DNA of 41,367 nucleotides, from positions 1-41,367 of IMG/VR virus record IMGVR_UViG_3300027782_004716; one strand, written 5' to 3'. The notes under the pieces were generated by a model, which worked only from the letters and a program-made list of their open reading frames with translations, was not told the DNA's origin and searched no databases. The stretch comes from a virus. The position numbers were made by a program, and so were the translations under genes. Of the stretch, positions 6,136 through 14,894 are shown piece after piece; within the stretch, counting starts at the first letter, position 1; each line of letters begins with the position of its first letter.

Positions 6136-6661
6136 TAAACTGATTATCCTTAACACATAAAGTCAACACTGACCAAAATTTATCAGTGCGATTCCACCCA
6201 TGATGCCATATCACAGGAGCAGCTATTCCTATGGTTTCTTTAAATTTTAAATTCATAGAATCATCTTCTATAACCAATCCTACTTGATCGATATCATTGC
6301 TAGGATTTAATACTCCTGTTATAATTCTAAACGATTCGTCATCGTCATCGCAGTGCCTCGGAATAACACTCTGAGGACTCATGAATATGTACAATGCTCT
6401 TTCTAAATTTTTAATTTTAGATAACAACTTAATTTCCTCTGCAAAAATATTTTGTGTTTTTTTAGAAATTGTTTTTTTTGAAAATATTTCAATTATTTTC
6501 ATATCACAAATTTCTTCAACAGCTACTGGAAAGTCAATATTTTCATTAGTTACATTAGTAATTTCATCAGCCATGTACCTATCTAATACTTCAGATCCCT
6601 TGTCTGCTAATAATTCTGCAATTTTTTCTAAATTGTTTTCAACAGCATATTCTTTAATCAT
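6113..6661 (-). CDS. Aspartyl/asparaginyl hydroxylase-like protein
   Basis: This 182-residue protein has a helical N-terminal half, then IPRHCDDDD (100-108) and a WHHGWNR element (152-158). H103, D105 and H153 or H154 are plausible iron ligands. The pattern is closest to the Asp/Asn beta-hydroxylase branch of 2OG oxygenases, where the second His is followed by Gly-x-x-Asn/Arg. It abuts the glycosyltransferase-like gene upstream (1-base overlap) and overlaps the next oxygenase by 23 bases. Confidence 0.55.
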   Translation of the reverse strand: MIKEYAVENNLEKIAELLADKGSEVLDRYMADEITNVTNENIDFPVAVEEICDMKIIEIFSKKTISKKTQNIFAEEIKLLSKIKNLERALYIFMSPQSVIPRHCDDDDESFRIITGVLNPSNDIDQVGLVIEDDSMNLKFKETIGIAAPVIWHHGWNRTDKFWSVLTLCVKDNQFNDIRKIY

Positions 6662-7845
6662 TACTTAGGTATTCTTATATAAGTCTTAAAATCTTTTGTT
6701 AACAGCCATCGATCAACACTCGCTTGACTAACACTTAATTCATCCTTCAACCATTCGATCAGTTTTTCATTACGGTCAAGAATATCAAACATCACCCTAC
6801 GATTATGATCTATGTCAATATTTATTTGTTCTATATTGTCCGAGACAGTATCTAAAAAATAGCGAGTGTTTGCAACAACAGCATCTAGTCTAGTTTCTTC
6901 ATTTTCGATATAAGCATATTCTGGAGTATGTAGATAATTTTCAAAAGTTTGAAGTCCTCTATGTTTCATAAAAGTAAATCTATCAGGATGATCTGCTACG
7001 ATAAACGGATGGTTGTTAATTACAGCTCGCCAAATCTTTTCAGTTAAAAACTCAAAATCTGTTGCAGGTGGGTAACAACTACCTTCGGATATTATACTAA
7101 CTGATGTATCGTGAAATACATCGGGATCAATCCATCCACAATCATTTAACCAAGGCGAATCAAGTAAACCTCTATCAGCCATCTCTTTACCCGATACCCG
7201 CGAGTAATCTTTTGATACTGTATATTTGTCATCAACTGCACGATCACAGTATTTTAAAAATTTATCATATTGCTCATCTGTATAATGATTGAGGTATTCT
7301 CGACACCACTCTTGGTCATTGCTGGTCCATGGTGGGAAGAAACTCCAAATACCTGTATCAAGTATTTCGGCATCGTAATATTTGCTCATTAGCCCTATGC
7401 GATTTGGTCTAGAAGGCACACCTCCTAGAAATAAAAATTTGCCTGCTGTGGGATTCCATTCATGTACAAGGTGTAATTTGTCTTTGTAACTTTGATACAT
7501 TTGGTTAACTGGAAAATCCCAGTCAAGTATCTCATATGCCAACGACCGCTGGTCTAGATCAGATTGATAGTCTGAGCACATTCCTGGCATCAGATAGAAC
7601 TTTTTAATACCTAGATCTGTTCCTTCTTGATGAATTTTTTTTAATATTGAATAAAATCGATCATTGTCTTTGTATAAAAATCCATCAACTAACAACAGAC
7701 CTACGATACAATCTACATGTTTACTTTCTACCGCTGATTTAATGTCAGCGACCACTAGTTCAATATTCAGTCGATCTAACTTATCTTGATCGTGGTCATC
7801 ATCATAGGTAAACCACAATTCAAAGTTTACCAGTTCAGCTTTCAT
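6661..7845 (-). CDS. Glycosyltransferase-like protein (GT-B C-terminal motif)
   Basis: This 394-residue protein has KFLFLGGVPSRPNR (about 136-149) and then FLTEKIWRAVINNHPFIV (267-284) with a following LQTFENY. The E-K-x-W/F-x-x-HPFI pattern is typical of the donor-binding half of GT10/GT47-type glycosyltransferases and of phage proteins related to them. A nucleotide-sugar donor is therefore likely, the acceptor unknown. The neighbouring oxygenases and amidinotransferase suggest that the transferred or receiving sugar is further modified (inference). It overlaps the next upstream gene by 4 bases. Confidence 0.5.
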   Translation of the reverse strand: MKAELVNFELWFTYDDDHDQDKLDRLNIELVVADIKSAVESKHVDCIVGLLLVDGFLYKDNDRFYSILKKIHQEGTDLGIKKFYLMPGMCSDYQSDLDQRSLAYEILDWDFPVNQMYQSYKDKLHLVHEWNPTAGKFLFLGGVPSRPNRIGLMSKYYDAEILDTGIWSFFPPWTSNDQEWCREYLNHYTDEQYDKFLKYCDRAVDDKYTVSKDYSRVSGKEMADRGLLDSPWLNDCGWIDPDVFHDTSVSIISEGSCYPPATDFEFLTEKIWRAVINNHPFIVADHPDRFTFMKHRGLQTFENYLHTPEYAYIENEETRLDAVVANTRYFLDTVSDNIEQINIDIDHNRRVMFDILDRNEKLIEWLKDELSVSQASVDRWLLTKDFKTYIRIPK

Positions 7846-8336
7846 TTCATTAGTCCTGTTAATTGTATTGCATATCTATTCTTAGTGCTGAAATTATATA
7901 CAGCATGCTCGGCATCGCCAGTCCATGAGAACCAATCGCCCGCCTTCCAATTATTATAAATGTTGTTTACGATCTGTAGGAACTGGCCTCGCTCGCTATC
8001 TTCCAACATTACTATAATGCGCATAATTTTATCTGTGTCTGTGACCTTGTGTATATGTCTCCACCTTGCATATAAATCTCTATGCAGTGGCATGTATTGT
8101 CCGGGCAACACTAGATTTATCGCCGCAGTTAGATTGATCAAAAAATCAAATTTACTTTTAACATAGTCAACTGACACCGGCATAACCTGGGGTTCAAAAT
8201 AGTTGTATAAACACATTTGATTTCGATTATGTCCAGCATCTAAAAAATTATTGAGATAGGTATCGTCGACTGTATCTTGATTATATCTTAAATTAATATA
8301 ATCTTGAATATTCCACTGAGGAGTAATATTATTCAT
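7842..8336 (-). CDS. HxD...H 2OG-Fe(II) oxygenase/cupin-like protein
   Basis: In this 164-residue protein PGQYMPLHRD (about 78-87) gives H85 and D87. A KAGDWFSW strand and EHAVYNF follow, with the distal His near 144, and KNRYAIQLTG supplies an Arg near 154. It belongs to the same island family as the genes at 10285, 14889 and 19464: a short beta-helix core with GD-x-F-x-W before the distal His. ATG at 8336 is the first true start; the frame opens with TTG one codon earlier. Confidence 0.6.
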   Translation of the reverse strand: MNNITPQWNIQDYINLRYNQDTVDDTYLNNFLDAGHNRNQMCLYNYFEPQVMPVSVDYVKSKFDFLINLTAAINLVLPGQYMPLHRDLYARWRHIHKVTDTDKIMRIIVMLEDSERGQFLQIVNNIYNNWKAGDWFSWTGDAEHAVYNFSTKNRYAIQLTGLMK

Positions 8337-8339
8337 CAA

Positions 8340-9395
8340 TTAAAAATAATCTTGAAGCGGGCCTGTACGTTTAACATCTAAAGTAGAACAGTGAAATCCT
8401 CCGCTCATTGTACGTGCCTGACGGCAAGGAAGTCCAATAGATTCAACATCCCACTTGGCTAGTTCTCGACGCAGTTCTTCTTGTTCGATATCACATATAA
8501 CTAATTTCTCATTCACACTTAAGAAGTTTAATCCGATATAAGGACTACATGGTGCTATGCCGCCCGCCATATTTGCTTTTGGCACAGCTAGTCTGTCTCC
8601 GGTAAACCAAATCTTATCCCAGTTTTTAAATATTGCTGGATAGTTATCTGGTGTCACTCGATCTGCATTGAACAATACCAGTCCTGGGCGCAATGGTAGT
8701 ATAGTCGAGTCAAAGTGTGCGAAGCTATAGATCTTTTCAGCAAGATGGATTCTGTAACCTTTTGGTGCGAGTATCGATTGCAACCATTCGAATCCTAGTT
8801 TGTTGCCGCTGTTGCTAACCTGACACAATAGATCTTTGCCTAGGCGTACAACATTGGGAGCATCAAATACGATTTCGTTGTTTAACAGTGTTGCTTCCTC
8901 TAAATGTTCAAGCTGGAAACTGCTATCTTCTAAAATAGGTTTCGGAGCACATATCCACTGAGTCCCGTCTTTCATCTGTTCATACAGATAATCATTGTAT
9001 GCACGAGTTTCAAAGTACCTAGACCGCATAGGACTCGGGCAGTCGATAATCATATTGTCTAAGGGCAAGAGAAGGTCTCGTGGGCAAAAGTTATACCAAC
9101 CAGTGGTCTTCCATTCCGGCGTACTAAATTCTTTAGTGTGATCTAATATTTTAGGGCGATGTACCTTGACCCCAAGACCTTTGAGTGTGTCTGCTAGTCT
9201 ATCAAGATCTTCTTGCCCTTCATCTAGTACCCATTGCTCATGTGTACCTTGTAAGTGCTGAATATCTTCCCACTTCTCTCCAGCATATACAAAACTGTGA
9301 GTGCTTTTGTTTAAAGGCGGCAACAGTGCATTACTACCGACGCCTACAATAATTTCCTCTAACGGATCCCAATCATTATTCGAACTCACTGCCAT
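8340..9395 (-). CDS. Glycine amidinotransferase-family enzyme
   Basis: This 351-residue protein aligns by eye with human AGAT across the catalytic half. GKDLL (186-190) matches the RDIF segment with the catalytic Asp (D188); AHFDST (226-231) holds H227; GGFHCSTLDVKR (332-343) holds nucleophile C336, followed by GPLQDYF like the AGAT end. The family moves an amidino group from arginine to an amine. The acceptor is unknown: glycine, an inosamine or an aminosugar are options. The gene abuts a PLP enzyme with no gap (9395/9396), which suggests amination followed by amidination (inference). Confidence 0.88.
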   Translation of the reverse strand: MAVSSNNDWDPLEEIIVGVGSNALLPPLNKSTHSFVYAGEKWEDIQHLQGTHEQWVLDEGQEDLDRLADTLKGLGVKVHRPKILDHTKEFSTPEWKTTGWYNFCPRDLLLPLDNMIIDCPSPMRSRYFETRAYNDYLYEQMKDGTQWICAPKPILEDSSFQLEHLEEATLLNNEIVFDAPNVVRLGKDLLCQVSNSGNKLGFEWLQSILAPKGYRIHLAEKIYSFAHFDSTILPLRPGLVLFNADRVTPDNYPAIFKNWDKIWFTGDRLAVPKANMAGGIAPCSPYIGLNFLSVNEKLVICDIEQEELRRELAKWDVESIGLPCRQARTMSGGFHCSTLDVKRTGPLQDYF

Positions 9396-10292
9396 TTATA
9401 AAACCCCTGTATGTAAAAATTTATGAAAACTTAATCTGTTTGTCTCTGTTCCTCTGTTGTATTCTTTCCATCGATCATCACCGAGACCAAAGAAAACTGT
9501 ATTGCTGGGACATACATCAAGTTGCTTACAAAACTCTATTTGAAGTGCGTGATATTTATTAGTAATATAATCTACATCAAATTTATCAATAAAATGCAGA
9601 CCCAAGGCAGCACCAAATTTATTATTATAGTTGATTTTATTGTAGACAAACATAGTGTCGTCATTGTCTTCTCTGGTCAACCTTATTCCTATCCTAGCGT
9701 AGGCCAATGGAAAAATTTTAGACAGGCTAAACACAATATCAGTGATACACGGATAACTAACATCGTAAACTAAATCGTAACTAACACCAGAAAATACTAG
9801 ATCAAGCATCACAGGAATATTTTTTTCTGTACACTGTTGCAGAATTTTATCGTGCCATGCGTGTTTAATACCAGTGTCGGCAAATGGGTAGCTGATAATT
9901 ACTGCATCATTAGAATCTAATTCTTCATCTTCAATAAACTTCCAGTCAGGCCAACCAGTGCGCCATGCTATCTGATGATAAACATATTCTCCCTTAAAAC
10001 ATCGAAATCTGCGTGTGCTGTTCTTCATATAGAACTTGTCAAATGATTCGCTGGTTGCTTGAGAGTAATTGATAAATTTAAAATCTTCTAAACCTATGTA
10101 TTTGTTAAGTTCAGTAGATGATATCCATTCTTTGTATCTACTGCAAAACTTTTCTATAATTTCTCGATCGTCGAAAATTGTCTGTAGATTTAAATTGAAA
10201 TTATTTAGATGTGCTATCGCATCTGGATCGCTGATAGCACCTGAACTTCCATAGGGCATCGATCTTTTATCTGGGCTGATATGTTTAGTCAA
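9396..10292 (-). CDS. Compact fold-type I PLP aminotransferase-like enzyme
   Basis: This 298-residue protein has IISYPFADTG (132-141), the cofactor Asp in MLDLVFSG (D164) and the Schiff-base lysine in SLSKIFPLAYARIGIR (K192). This is the class I/II aminotransferase order, but the protein is about 100 residues shorter than usual, with a reduced N-terminal arm and C-terminal domain. The start is TTG at 10292 behind AGGTGA; an ATG at 10259 is the alternative. It has a paralogue at 22320. The amine product may feed the adjoining amidinotransferase (inference). Confidence 0.65.
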   Translation of the reverse strand: MTKHISPDKRSMPYGSSGAISDPDAIAHLNNFNLNLQTIFDDREIIEKFCSRYKEWISSTELNKYIGLEDFKFINYSQATSESFDKFYMKNSTRRFRCFKGEYVYHQIAWRTGWPDWKFIEDEELDSNDAVIISYPFADTGIKHAWHDKILQQCTEKNIPVMLDLVFSGVSYDLVYDVSYPCITDIVFSLSKIFPLAYARIGIRLTREDNDDTMFVYNKINYNNKFGAALGLHFIDKFDVDYITNKYHALQIEFCKQLDVCPSNTVFFGLGDDRWKEYNRGTETNRLSFHKFLHTGVL

Positions 10293-10872
10293 TATAGGTC
10301 ACCTGCATTATAATTAAATCGTCTTTACCGAAGTTACAGGCACCGTGCCAGGTGTCGCCTGACCAGGTAAATGTATCTCCCATCTTCCAACCAGAAAGAA
10401 CATCTCCACCGATTTGGATCACATGTCCGAAACTCCATGGAGTTAACGCTATCACTGTGCGTTTGATTTTATCTGAATCTTTTTGTTCTATTCCAATTTC
10501 TTTAACAAAGGTAGCATAGGTATCAAAGTGCCATACAACCATGTGACCCGATGTTATCTTTAGTAAGTTATAACTATACTTGAAATCTTTAAAATGATCA
10601 AGACACTGTTCGAGTCCGTGTTCAAGCTCAGGTCGAATACTCATATAATGCGTAACCGACTCTGGAGGTATGTTCCAACTGCTATGCAGGTCTTCTAATT
10701 GATACTTGAGATCAGTGGTGTAAATCTTCCAAGGATCTTTGACATCAACTTCTTTGGTTTGTATAACTTCAACCCAAGGCACATCGACCTGATACCAAGT
10801 GCATGGAACATTACCAAATACGACTTCAGGCTTGTTCCAGTTTATATATTTTTCTGTTTGATCTATTTTCAT
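10285..10872 (-). CDS. HxD...H 2OG-Fe(II) oxygenase/cupin-like protein
   Basis: This 195-residue protein has an extended N-terminal 70 residues, then HMVVWHFDTY (110-119; H115, D117), KRTVIALTPW (137-146) and the MGDTFTWSGDTWHGACN strand (164-180; H176). It overlaps the PLP gene downstream by 8 bases and the radical SAM gene upstream by 47 bases, so radical SAM, oxygenase, PLP enzyme and amidinotransferase form one run of genes. Confidence 0.6.
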   Translation of the reverse strand: MKIDQTEKYINWNKPEVVFGNVPCTWYQVDVPWVEVIQTKEVDVKDPWKIYTTDLKYQLEDLHSSWNIPPESVTHYMSIRPELEHGLEQCLDHFKDFKYSYNLLKITSGHMVVWHFDTYATFVKEIGIEQKDSDKIKRTVIALTPWSFGHVIQIGGDVLSGWKMGDTFTWSGDTWHGACNFGKDDLIIMQVTYID

Positions 10873-11812
10873 TTTTTAAAAAATTAATTACAAAATCTTT
10901 GTTTGGGATAAAGAAATTGTCGAGTCTGCTGATAAAATCATCACGATCTTGCTCAGTTAAGTTTGCTACACTTAGTCTATCTGGATAAGTTAATACTCCT
11001 AGGGTCCAAGGAGATTCTATCGACTTTACAAATAAACTCAAATCTTCAAATCCTCCCCAGTTATTAATATGAAGAACTGAATGCACACTGAGATTAAAAT
11101 TGAGATTTTTAATCTGCTGTATAAAAGCTAAAATATCTGTCCACTCACTACCAGACCTCACTTTGTTGTTGAGTTCTCCTACACCGTCGATGCTTAGTAT
11201 AAATGTAACCTTAGATACTATAGACAACGTTTCTATTACATCATTAGTCAACAAGAATGTGCCGTTAGTGTAGTAAGTTAATTCTAACTTGGAAGTATCT
11301 GTAAAAGTTTTTAAAAATCTCATATGACGATTAGTCATTAAGGGTTCGCCGCCCAAGAATGTAATTCGAGTTATGGTGTTAGGCACACTAGTTAATTCAG
11401 ATACTTGTATAACATTTTCTTTGTTAGTCTTGTTTGGGTTTTCAATATTGGCCCAAGCACTACTAAACTCGCCCCAACATCCGTCACAGGTTAAATTACA
11501 GATATTATCAAACCCAATTTCTAGATATTTGAGTTCAACTACCTCGATGTTATAAGCTTCGTTGAATTCCTGTCTAAGACTTTTCTTTCCGAGGGTTTCT
11601 TCCATGTAGCACTTTTGGCATTCAGATATAAATTCCCCGTTGAGACTTTTTTGTCTAAGTTCTTGATATTCAGGAATCGTAAGAACTTGTTCCAGATCTC
11701 CATTAAATTGGGCAATCGGTTTTTTGAATCTACAACAGGGGAATATTCTATCTCCCCCTCTAATATTAGTGTGATTCCAAAATGCAGAACAAAGAGTGTT
11801 ATCTTTCGACAT
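10826..11812 (-). CDS. Radical SAM enzyme with N-terminal twitch/SPASM-like cluster domain
   Basis: This 328-residue protein has the core motif CNLTCDGC at 105-112 (C105, C109, C112) and FLGGEPL (152-158). Before the core lie C8, FPCC (24-27) and CQKC (65-68), which match an N-terminal twitch-type auxiliary Fe-S domain ending in KKSLRQ. The start at 11812 is used because the longer frame runs through the divergent promoter region into the DegT gene. It is the first gene of a minus block. The substrate is unknown, and auxiliary clusters usually mean peptide or protein oxidation chemistry. Confidence 0.8.
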   Translation of the reverse strand: MSKDNTLCSAFWNHTNIRGGDRIFPCCRFKKPIAQFNGDLEQVLTIPEYQELRQKSLNGEFISECQKCYMEETLGKKSLRQEFNEAYNIEVVELKYLEIGFDNICNLTCDGCWGEFSSAWANIENPNKTNKENVIQVSELTSVPNTITRITFLGGEPLMTNRHMRFLKTFTDTSKLELTYYTNGTFLLTNDVIETLSIVSKVTFILSIDGVGELNNKVRSGSEWTDILAFIQQIKNLNFNLSVHSVLHINNWGGFEDLSLFVKSIESPWTLGVLTYPDRLSVANLTEQDRDDFISRLDNFFIPNKDFVINFLKNENRSNRKIYKLEQA

Positions 11813-11842
11813 GAGGAAATTATTTACCCATATGTCACGCAC

Positions 11843-11850
11843 TATAAATA
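11843..11850 (+). promoter_or_regulatory. TATAAATA late promoter-like motif in a divergent gap
   Basis: The exact T4 late core lies in the 46-bp gap between the divergent radical SAM and DegT genes. It ends 8 bases before the DegT ATG, so the transcript would be nearly leaderless. On the opposite strand GGTAAATA (11821-11828) occupies the same position relative to the radical SAM start. Confidence 0.55.
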
Positions 11851-11858
11851 ATTTTCTA

Positions 11859-12914
11859 ATGATACCTTTAGACTCTCCCCTACTTAACGGAAATGAAAAG
11901 AAATACCTAAATGAATGCATCGATACGAATTGGATTTCGTGGCAGGGAAAATTTGTTGACAATCTAGAAGCTGAGATAGCCAACTATTGTGGAACCAAAC
12001 ACGGTATTGCTATTGTTAACGGTACCTATGCATTAGTGATTGCATTAAGAGCATTAAATGTAGGGCCGGGGGATGAAGTAATTGTTCCTACGTTAACTAT
12101 GAGCGCATCAACATTTGCTATTTCATCAGTAGGGGCCATTCCTGTGTGGGTAGACTGTTTGCCAAATTCATTGTTAATGGATCCGCTCGATGTCTACAAA
12201 AAAATATCTAAAAAAACCAAAGCTATCATGGCTGTTCATTTGTACGGTCATTCTGTAGATATGACTAGGTTAAAAGAAGTCGCTGGCAATATTCCTATTA
12301 TCGAAGATGCTGCTGAAAGTTTTGGCGCAAAGCATCAAGATATAGTTGTTGGTGGATTTGGGGATATTGCCTGTCATAGTTTTCACAATAAAATTATCGG
12401 CTCGGGAGAAGGTGGAGCTATTACTACGAACAGCGATTATCTAGCCGAACGAGTAAAAGAATTGCGTGTACCTGCACCAGATAATTCAGGCAGTAAAGAG
12501 TTCACATTAAACAACAGAATGAGTAATCTTGCAGCCGCAGTTGCTCTAGCACAATTAGAGAAAGTTGATCATATCATTTCTCTTAGACAAAATGTAGCTA
12601 AATTATATGAAAGTCTGTTTTCTAAAATATCAGGCATAGAAATTTTACATAGAGCACCTAATAATTTTTCTGTCTACTGGCGATATCAAATTTTTGTAGA
12701 CAACAGCAAATTATTAGTTGCTAAATTAGCAGAGTCGAGCATAGAATCTAGAACAATTTTTAAACCCATGCATAGACATCCCTATTACGATAACAAAGAT
12801 AGATTTGTCAATGCGGAACACATCAGTAGTCGAGGTGTCGACTTGCCTTCGGGACCTTGCCTAACAGAAGAACAAATTTATAAGGTAGTTGAAGCAGTTA
12901 AACAATCACTATGA
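11859..12914 (+). CDS. DegT/DnrJ/EryC1 family sugar aminotransferase
   Basis: This 351-residue protein opens with MIPLDSP, as the family does. It then has WQGKFVDNLE (28-37), VNGTYAL (53-59), GDEVIVPTLT (71-80), the cofactor Asp in IIEDAAESFGA (D150) and the Schiff-base lysine in SFHNKIIGSGEGGAITT (K178). The nearest functional relatives are perosamine-type nucleotide-sugar 4-aminotransferases. It would place an amino group on a keto-sugar, consistent with the island's glycosyltransferase and amidinotransferase. The ATG at 11859 lacks a good ribosome binding site. Confidence 0.9.
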   Translation: MIPLDSPLLNGNEKKYLNECIDTNWISWQGKFVDNLEAEIANYCGTKHGIAIVNGTYALVIALRALNVGPGDEVIVPTLTMSASTFAISSVGAIPVWVDCLPNSLLMDPLDVYKKISKKTKAIMAVHLYGHSVDMTRLKEVAGNIPIIEDAAESFGAKHQDIVVGGFGDIACHSFHNKIIGSGEGGAITTNSDYLAERVKELRVPAPDNSGSKEFTLNNRMSNLAAAVALAQLEKVDHIISLRQNVAKLYESLFSKISGIEILHRAPNNFSVYWRYQIFVDNSKLLVAKLAESSIESRTIFKPMHRHPYYDNKDRFVNAEHISSRGVDLPSGPCLTEEQIYKVVEAVKQSL

Positions 12915-13663
12915 TAAATCACCAGGCATTAGATTTCTACAACAAAAACAAAGATTGCACATGGCAATTAGAATCTGCCCCCGATGGAATTAGTTCAAAT
13001 ATAGAACTTGCAGATTGGCTGCTTAACAAATCTAAATTTGGTTGGTTAGAATTAGATCTTAACATAGATTTATCACAGTGGCAACATGAAGCCACACAGT
13101 CTAAATCCTATTACGTTGAACATCGAGAAGATGAGAGTCAAGGATGGAACAGTTGTTGCGTACACGGGATTGATATAGACAAAACCGGAGCATGGACCAA
13201 CTACGGATATATTAACGAAGCAGACGTACCATATAGCTGGACTAACCTATCATTTAAAACTCCATCAATAAAAAACTTCTGGCAAAATCAATTCCCATCA
13301 GATAGATATAGACGCATTCGGTTCATGGAACTGGAACCCGATTCTGCAATAACTCCGCACAGTGATATGCCTGGGAGACTACCAGGTGAGGATAACTTCG
13401 ATGCATTAGATTTTGGCTGTCCTATTAATATTGCTGTGATTCATCCCAAAGACTGCTATATGGTATTAGAAGGATATGGCATCGTTCCATTCAAAGAAGG
13501 CAAAGCATTTTTAATTAATATTAGAAACTATCACAGTGTGATAAATTTTTCTAATGAATCTCGCATACACATAATAGGACATAGTTACGGGTACGGTTCT
13601 AAAAAACAGCAGTTCGCAGATTTAATTACAAGAAGTTATGAAAAACAATATAATAGAATTTAA
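12911..13663 (+). CDS. Aspartyl/asparaginyl beta-hydroxylase-like oxygenase
   Basis: This 250-residue protein has a C-terminal beta-helix core: ITPHSDMPG (147-155; H150, D152), NYHSVINFSNESRIHIIGH (207-224, with H208 and R218). This H-x-D...H...R spacing is that of the Asp/Asn hydroxylase branch of 2OG oxygenases. The N-terminal 130 residues are Trp-rich and unassigned. The start overlaps the DegT stop by 4 bases, which implies co-translation and perhaps action on the same product. Confidence 0.68.
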   Translation: MINHQALDFYNKNKDCTWQLESAPDGISSNIELADWLLNKSKFGWLELDLNIDLSQWQHEATQSKSYYVEHREDESQGWNSCCVHGIDIDKTGAWTNYGYINEADVPYSWTNLSFKTPSIKNFWQNQFPSDRYRRIRFMELEPDSAITPHSDMPGRLPGEDNFDALDFGCPINIAVIHPKDCYMVLEGYGIVPFKEGKAFLINIRNYHSVINFSNESRIHIIGHSYGYGSKKQQFADLITRSYEKQYNRI

Positions 13664-14894
13664 ATCTCTATCCGATCAAAAATCTAAGACAGCATTTTGC
13701 TTTGTCGATACGACCGGACGAGCTGCGTCTGCATGGATACGAGAAATAGTCAAGAATCAATCAGAATACACTGTTAGTAATGTTGTGGGTAAATTTTACG
13801 ATTTATATCAAGGCATTGATGAAGATGAATTATTAAATTATGCTGCTGATTTAAATTATGAATATGCTGTGGTATTTGCCACGGGCACAGAGTTTATCAA
13901 TGGATATTCGTTCTTTGAACAGATCGAAGAATTAATAGGTACCGGTACGTCATTAGCAGGACATATTTTAGATAGAGGAGATGCATACTACGAACTGCAT
14001 CAACAGTGCTATCTAATAAATCTAAAAACATATATCAAATTAGGAAGACCGGTAGTTGGCAATCAAGCACTTGGTCAATGGCATCAACAACAAGAACCTA
14101 TACGAAGTCAAGAAAATTATCATGATAATTACACACCGTTATGGATACAGCCAGGGCAGTCTATTAGAACATTTAATCACCAATGTCACGGATGGAATAT
14201 CCTATCAATATTTTTAAACAACAATCAACCCATCGCTGTATTCAATCATCAAATACGAAACAGCAAAATACATCTTTATTCTGAATTCGTTAACGATTTT
14301 AATAAAAATGTCAATTGGATTTATAAAAGACAACAGGTGTGTTCAACAGAGTTTATACATACTTCTAATACAGAATGGGATTTTGATCCGAATTTAAAAT
14401 TCAAACAGATAGTCACACCCGCTAGCGGCATATGGTATAATGCGTTGATCGATAGCAACGAACACACTACCGTGATATTTTATGATTATAATTCCAAGGC
14501 TCTCGACTACTGGAGAAGCAATGTTCCGCCTGCGCCTAATATCGAATACAAGTTTGTGTTATTAGATTTACTTGTTGACGACTTTGATATAAGAAGTCTC
14601 ATCGATATTACTATGTCAGATAGTACAATAATTAATTTTTCTAATATATTTTTTTACGAAGGAACTGCCTGTCTTCAACCAATGCATTATCGATTAAGTC
14701 GAGAAGCAGAAATATTAGAAAATATAAAACTTTATGCCCCCGATGCGTATGTTAGTTTTAATATGAGATCTGCCGGAGCATTTGGTTCTAAAAATCATTT
14801 GCATGGCGAATTGACCAAAGCCATCGATATTGAAATTTTACATCCTAAAGATCTTATTAAACCAACTTGGAGATTCAACCGAGACTGGTCATAG
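13638..14894 (+). CDS. Large protein of unknown function, possibly two-domain
   Basis: In this 418-residue protein, residues 1-170 contain AGHILDRGDAYYELHQQC (106-123), LINLKTYIKLG and GQWHQQQ, reminiscent of the acceptor half of small glycosyltransferases in phages, though no DxD motif is clear. Residues 250-418 form a second unit with alpha/beta character (TTVIFYDYN, YKFVLLDLL) ending in a basic Trp-rich tail. I do not recognise a family with confidence. It overlaps the upstream hydroxylase by 26 bases and converges on the oxygenase gene at 14889 with a 6-base overlap. Confidence 0.6.
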   Translation: MKNNIIEFKSLSDQKSKTAFCFVDTTGRAASAWIREIVKNQSEYTVSNVVGKFYDLYQGIDEDELLNYAADLNYEYAVVFATGTEFINGYSFFEQIEELIGTGTSLAGHILDRGDAYYELHQQCYLINLKTYIKLGRPVVGNQALGQWHQQQEPIRSQENYHDNYTPLWIQPGQSIRTFNHQCHGWNILSIFLNNNQPIAVFNHQIRNSKIHLYSEFVNDFNKNVNWIYKRQQVCSTEFIHTSNTEWDFDPNLKFKQIVTPASGIWYNALIDSNEHTTVIFYDYNSKALDYWRSNVPPAPNIEYKFVLLDLLVDDFDIRSLIDITMSDSTIINFSNIFFYEGTACLQPMHYRLSREAEILENIKLYAPDAYVSFNMRSAGAFGSKNHLHGELTKAIDIEILHPKDLIKPTWRFNRDWS

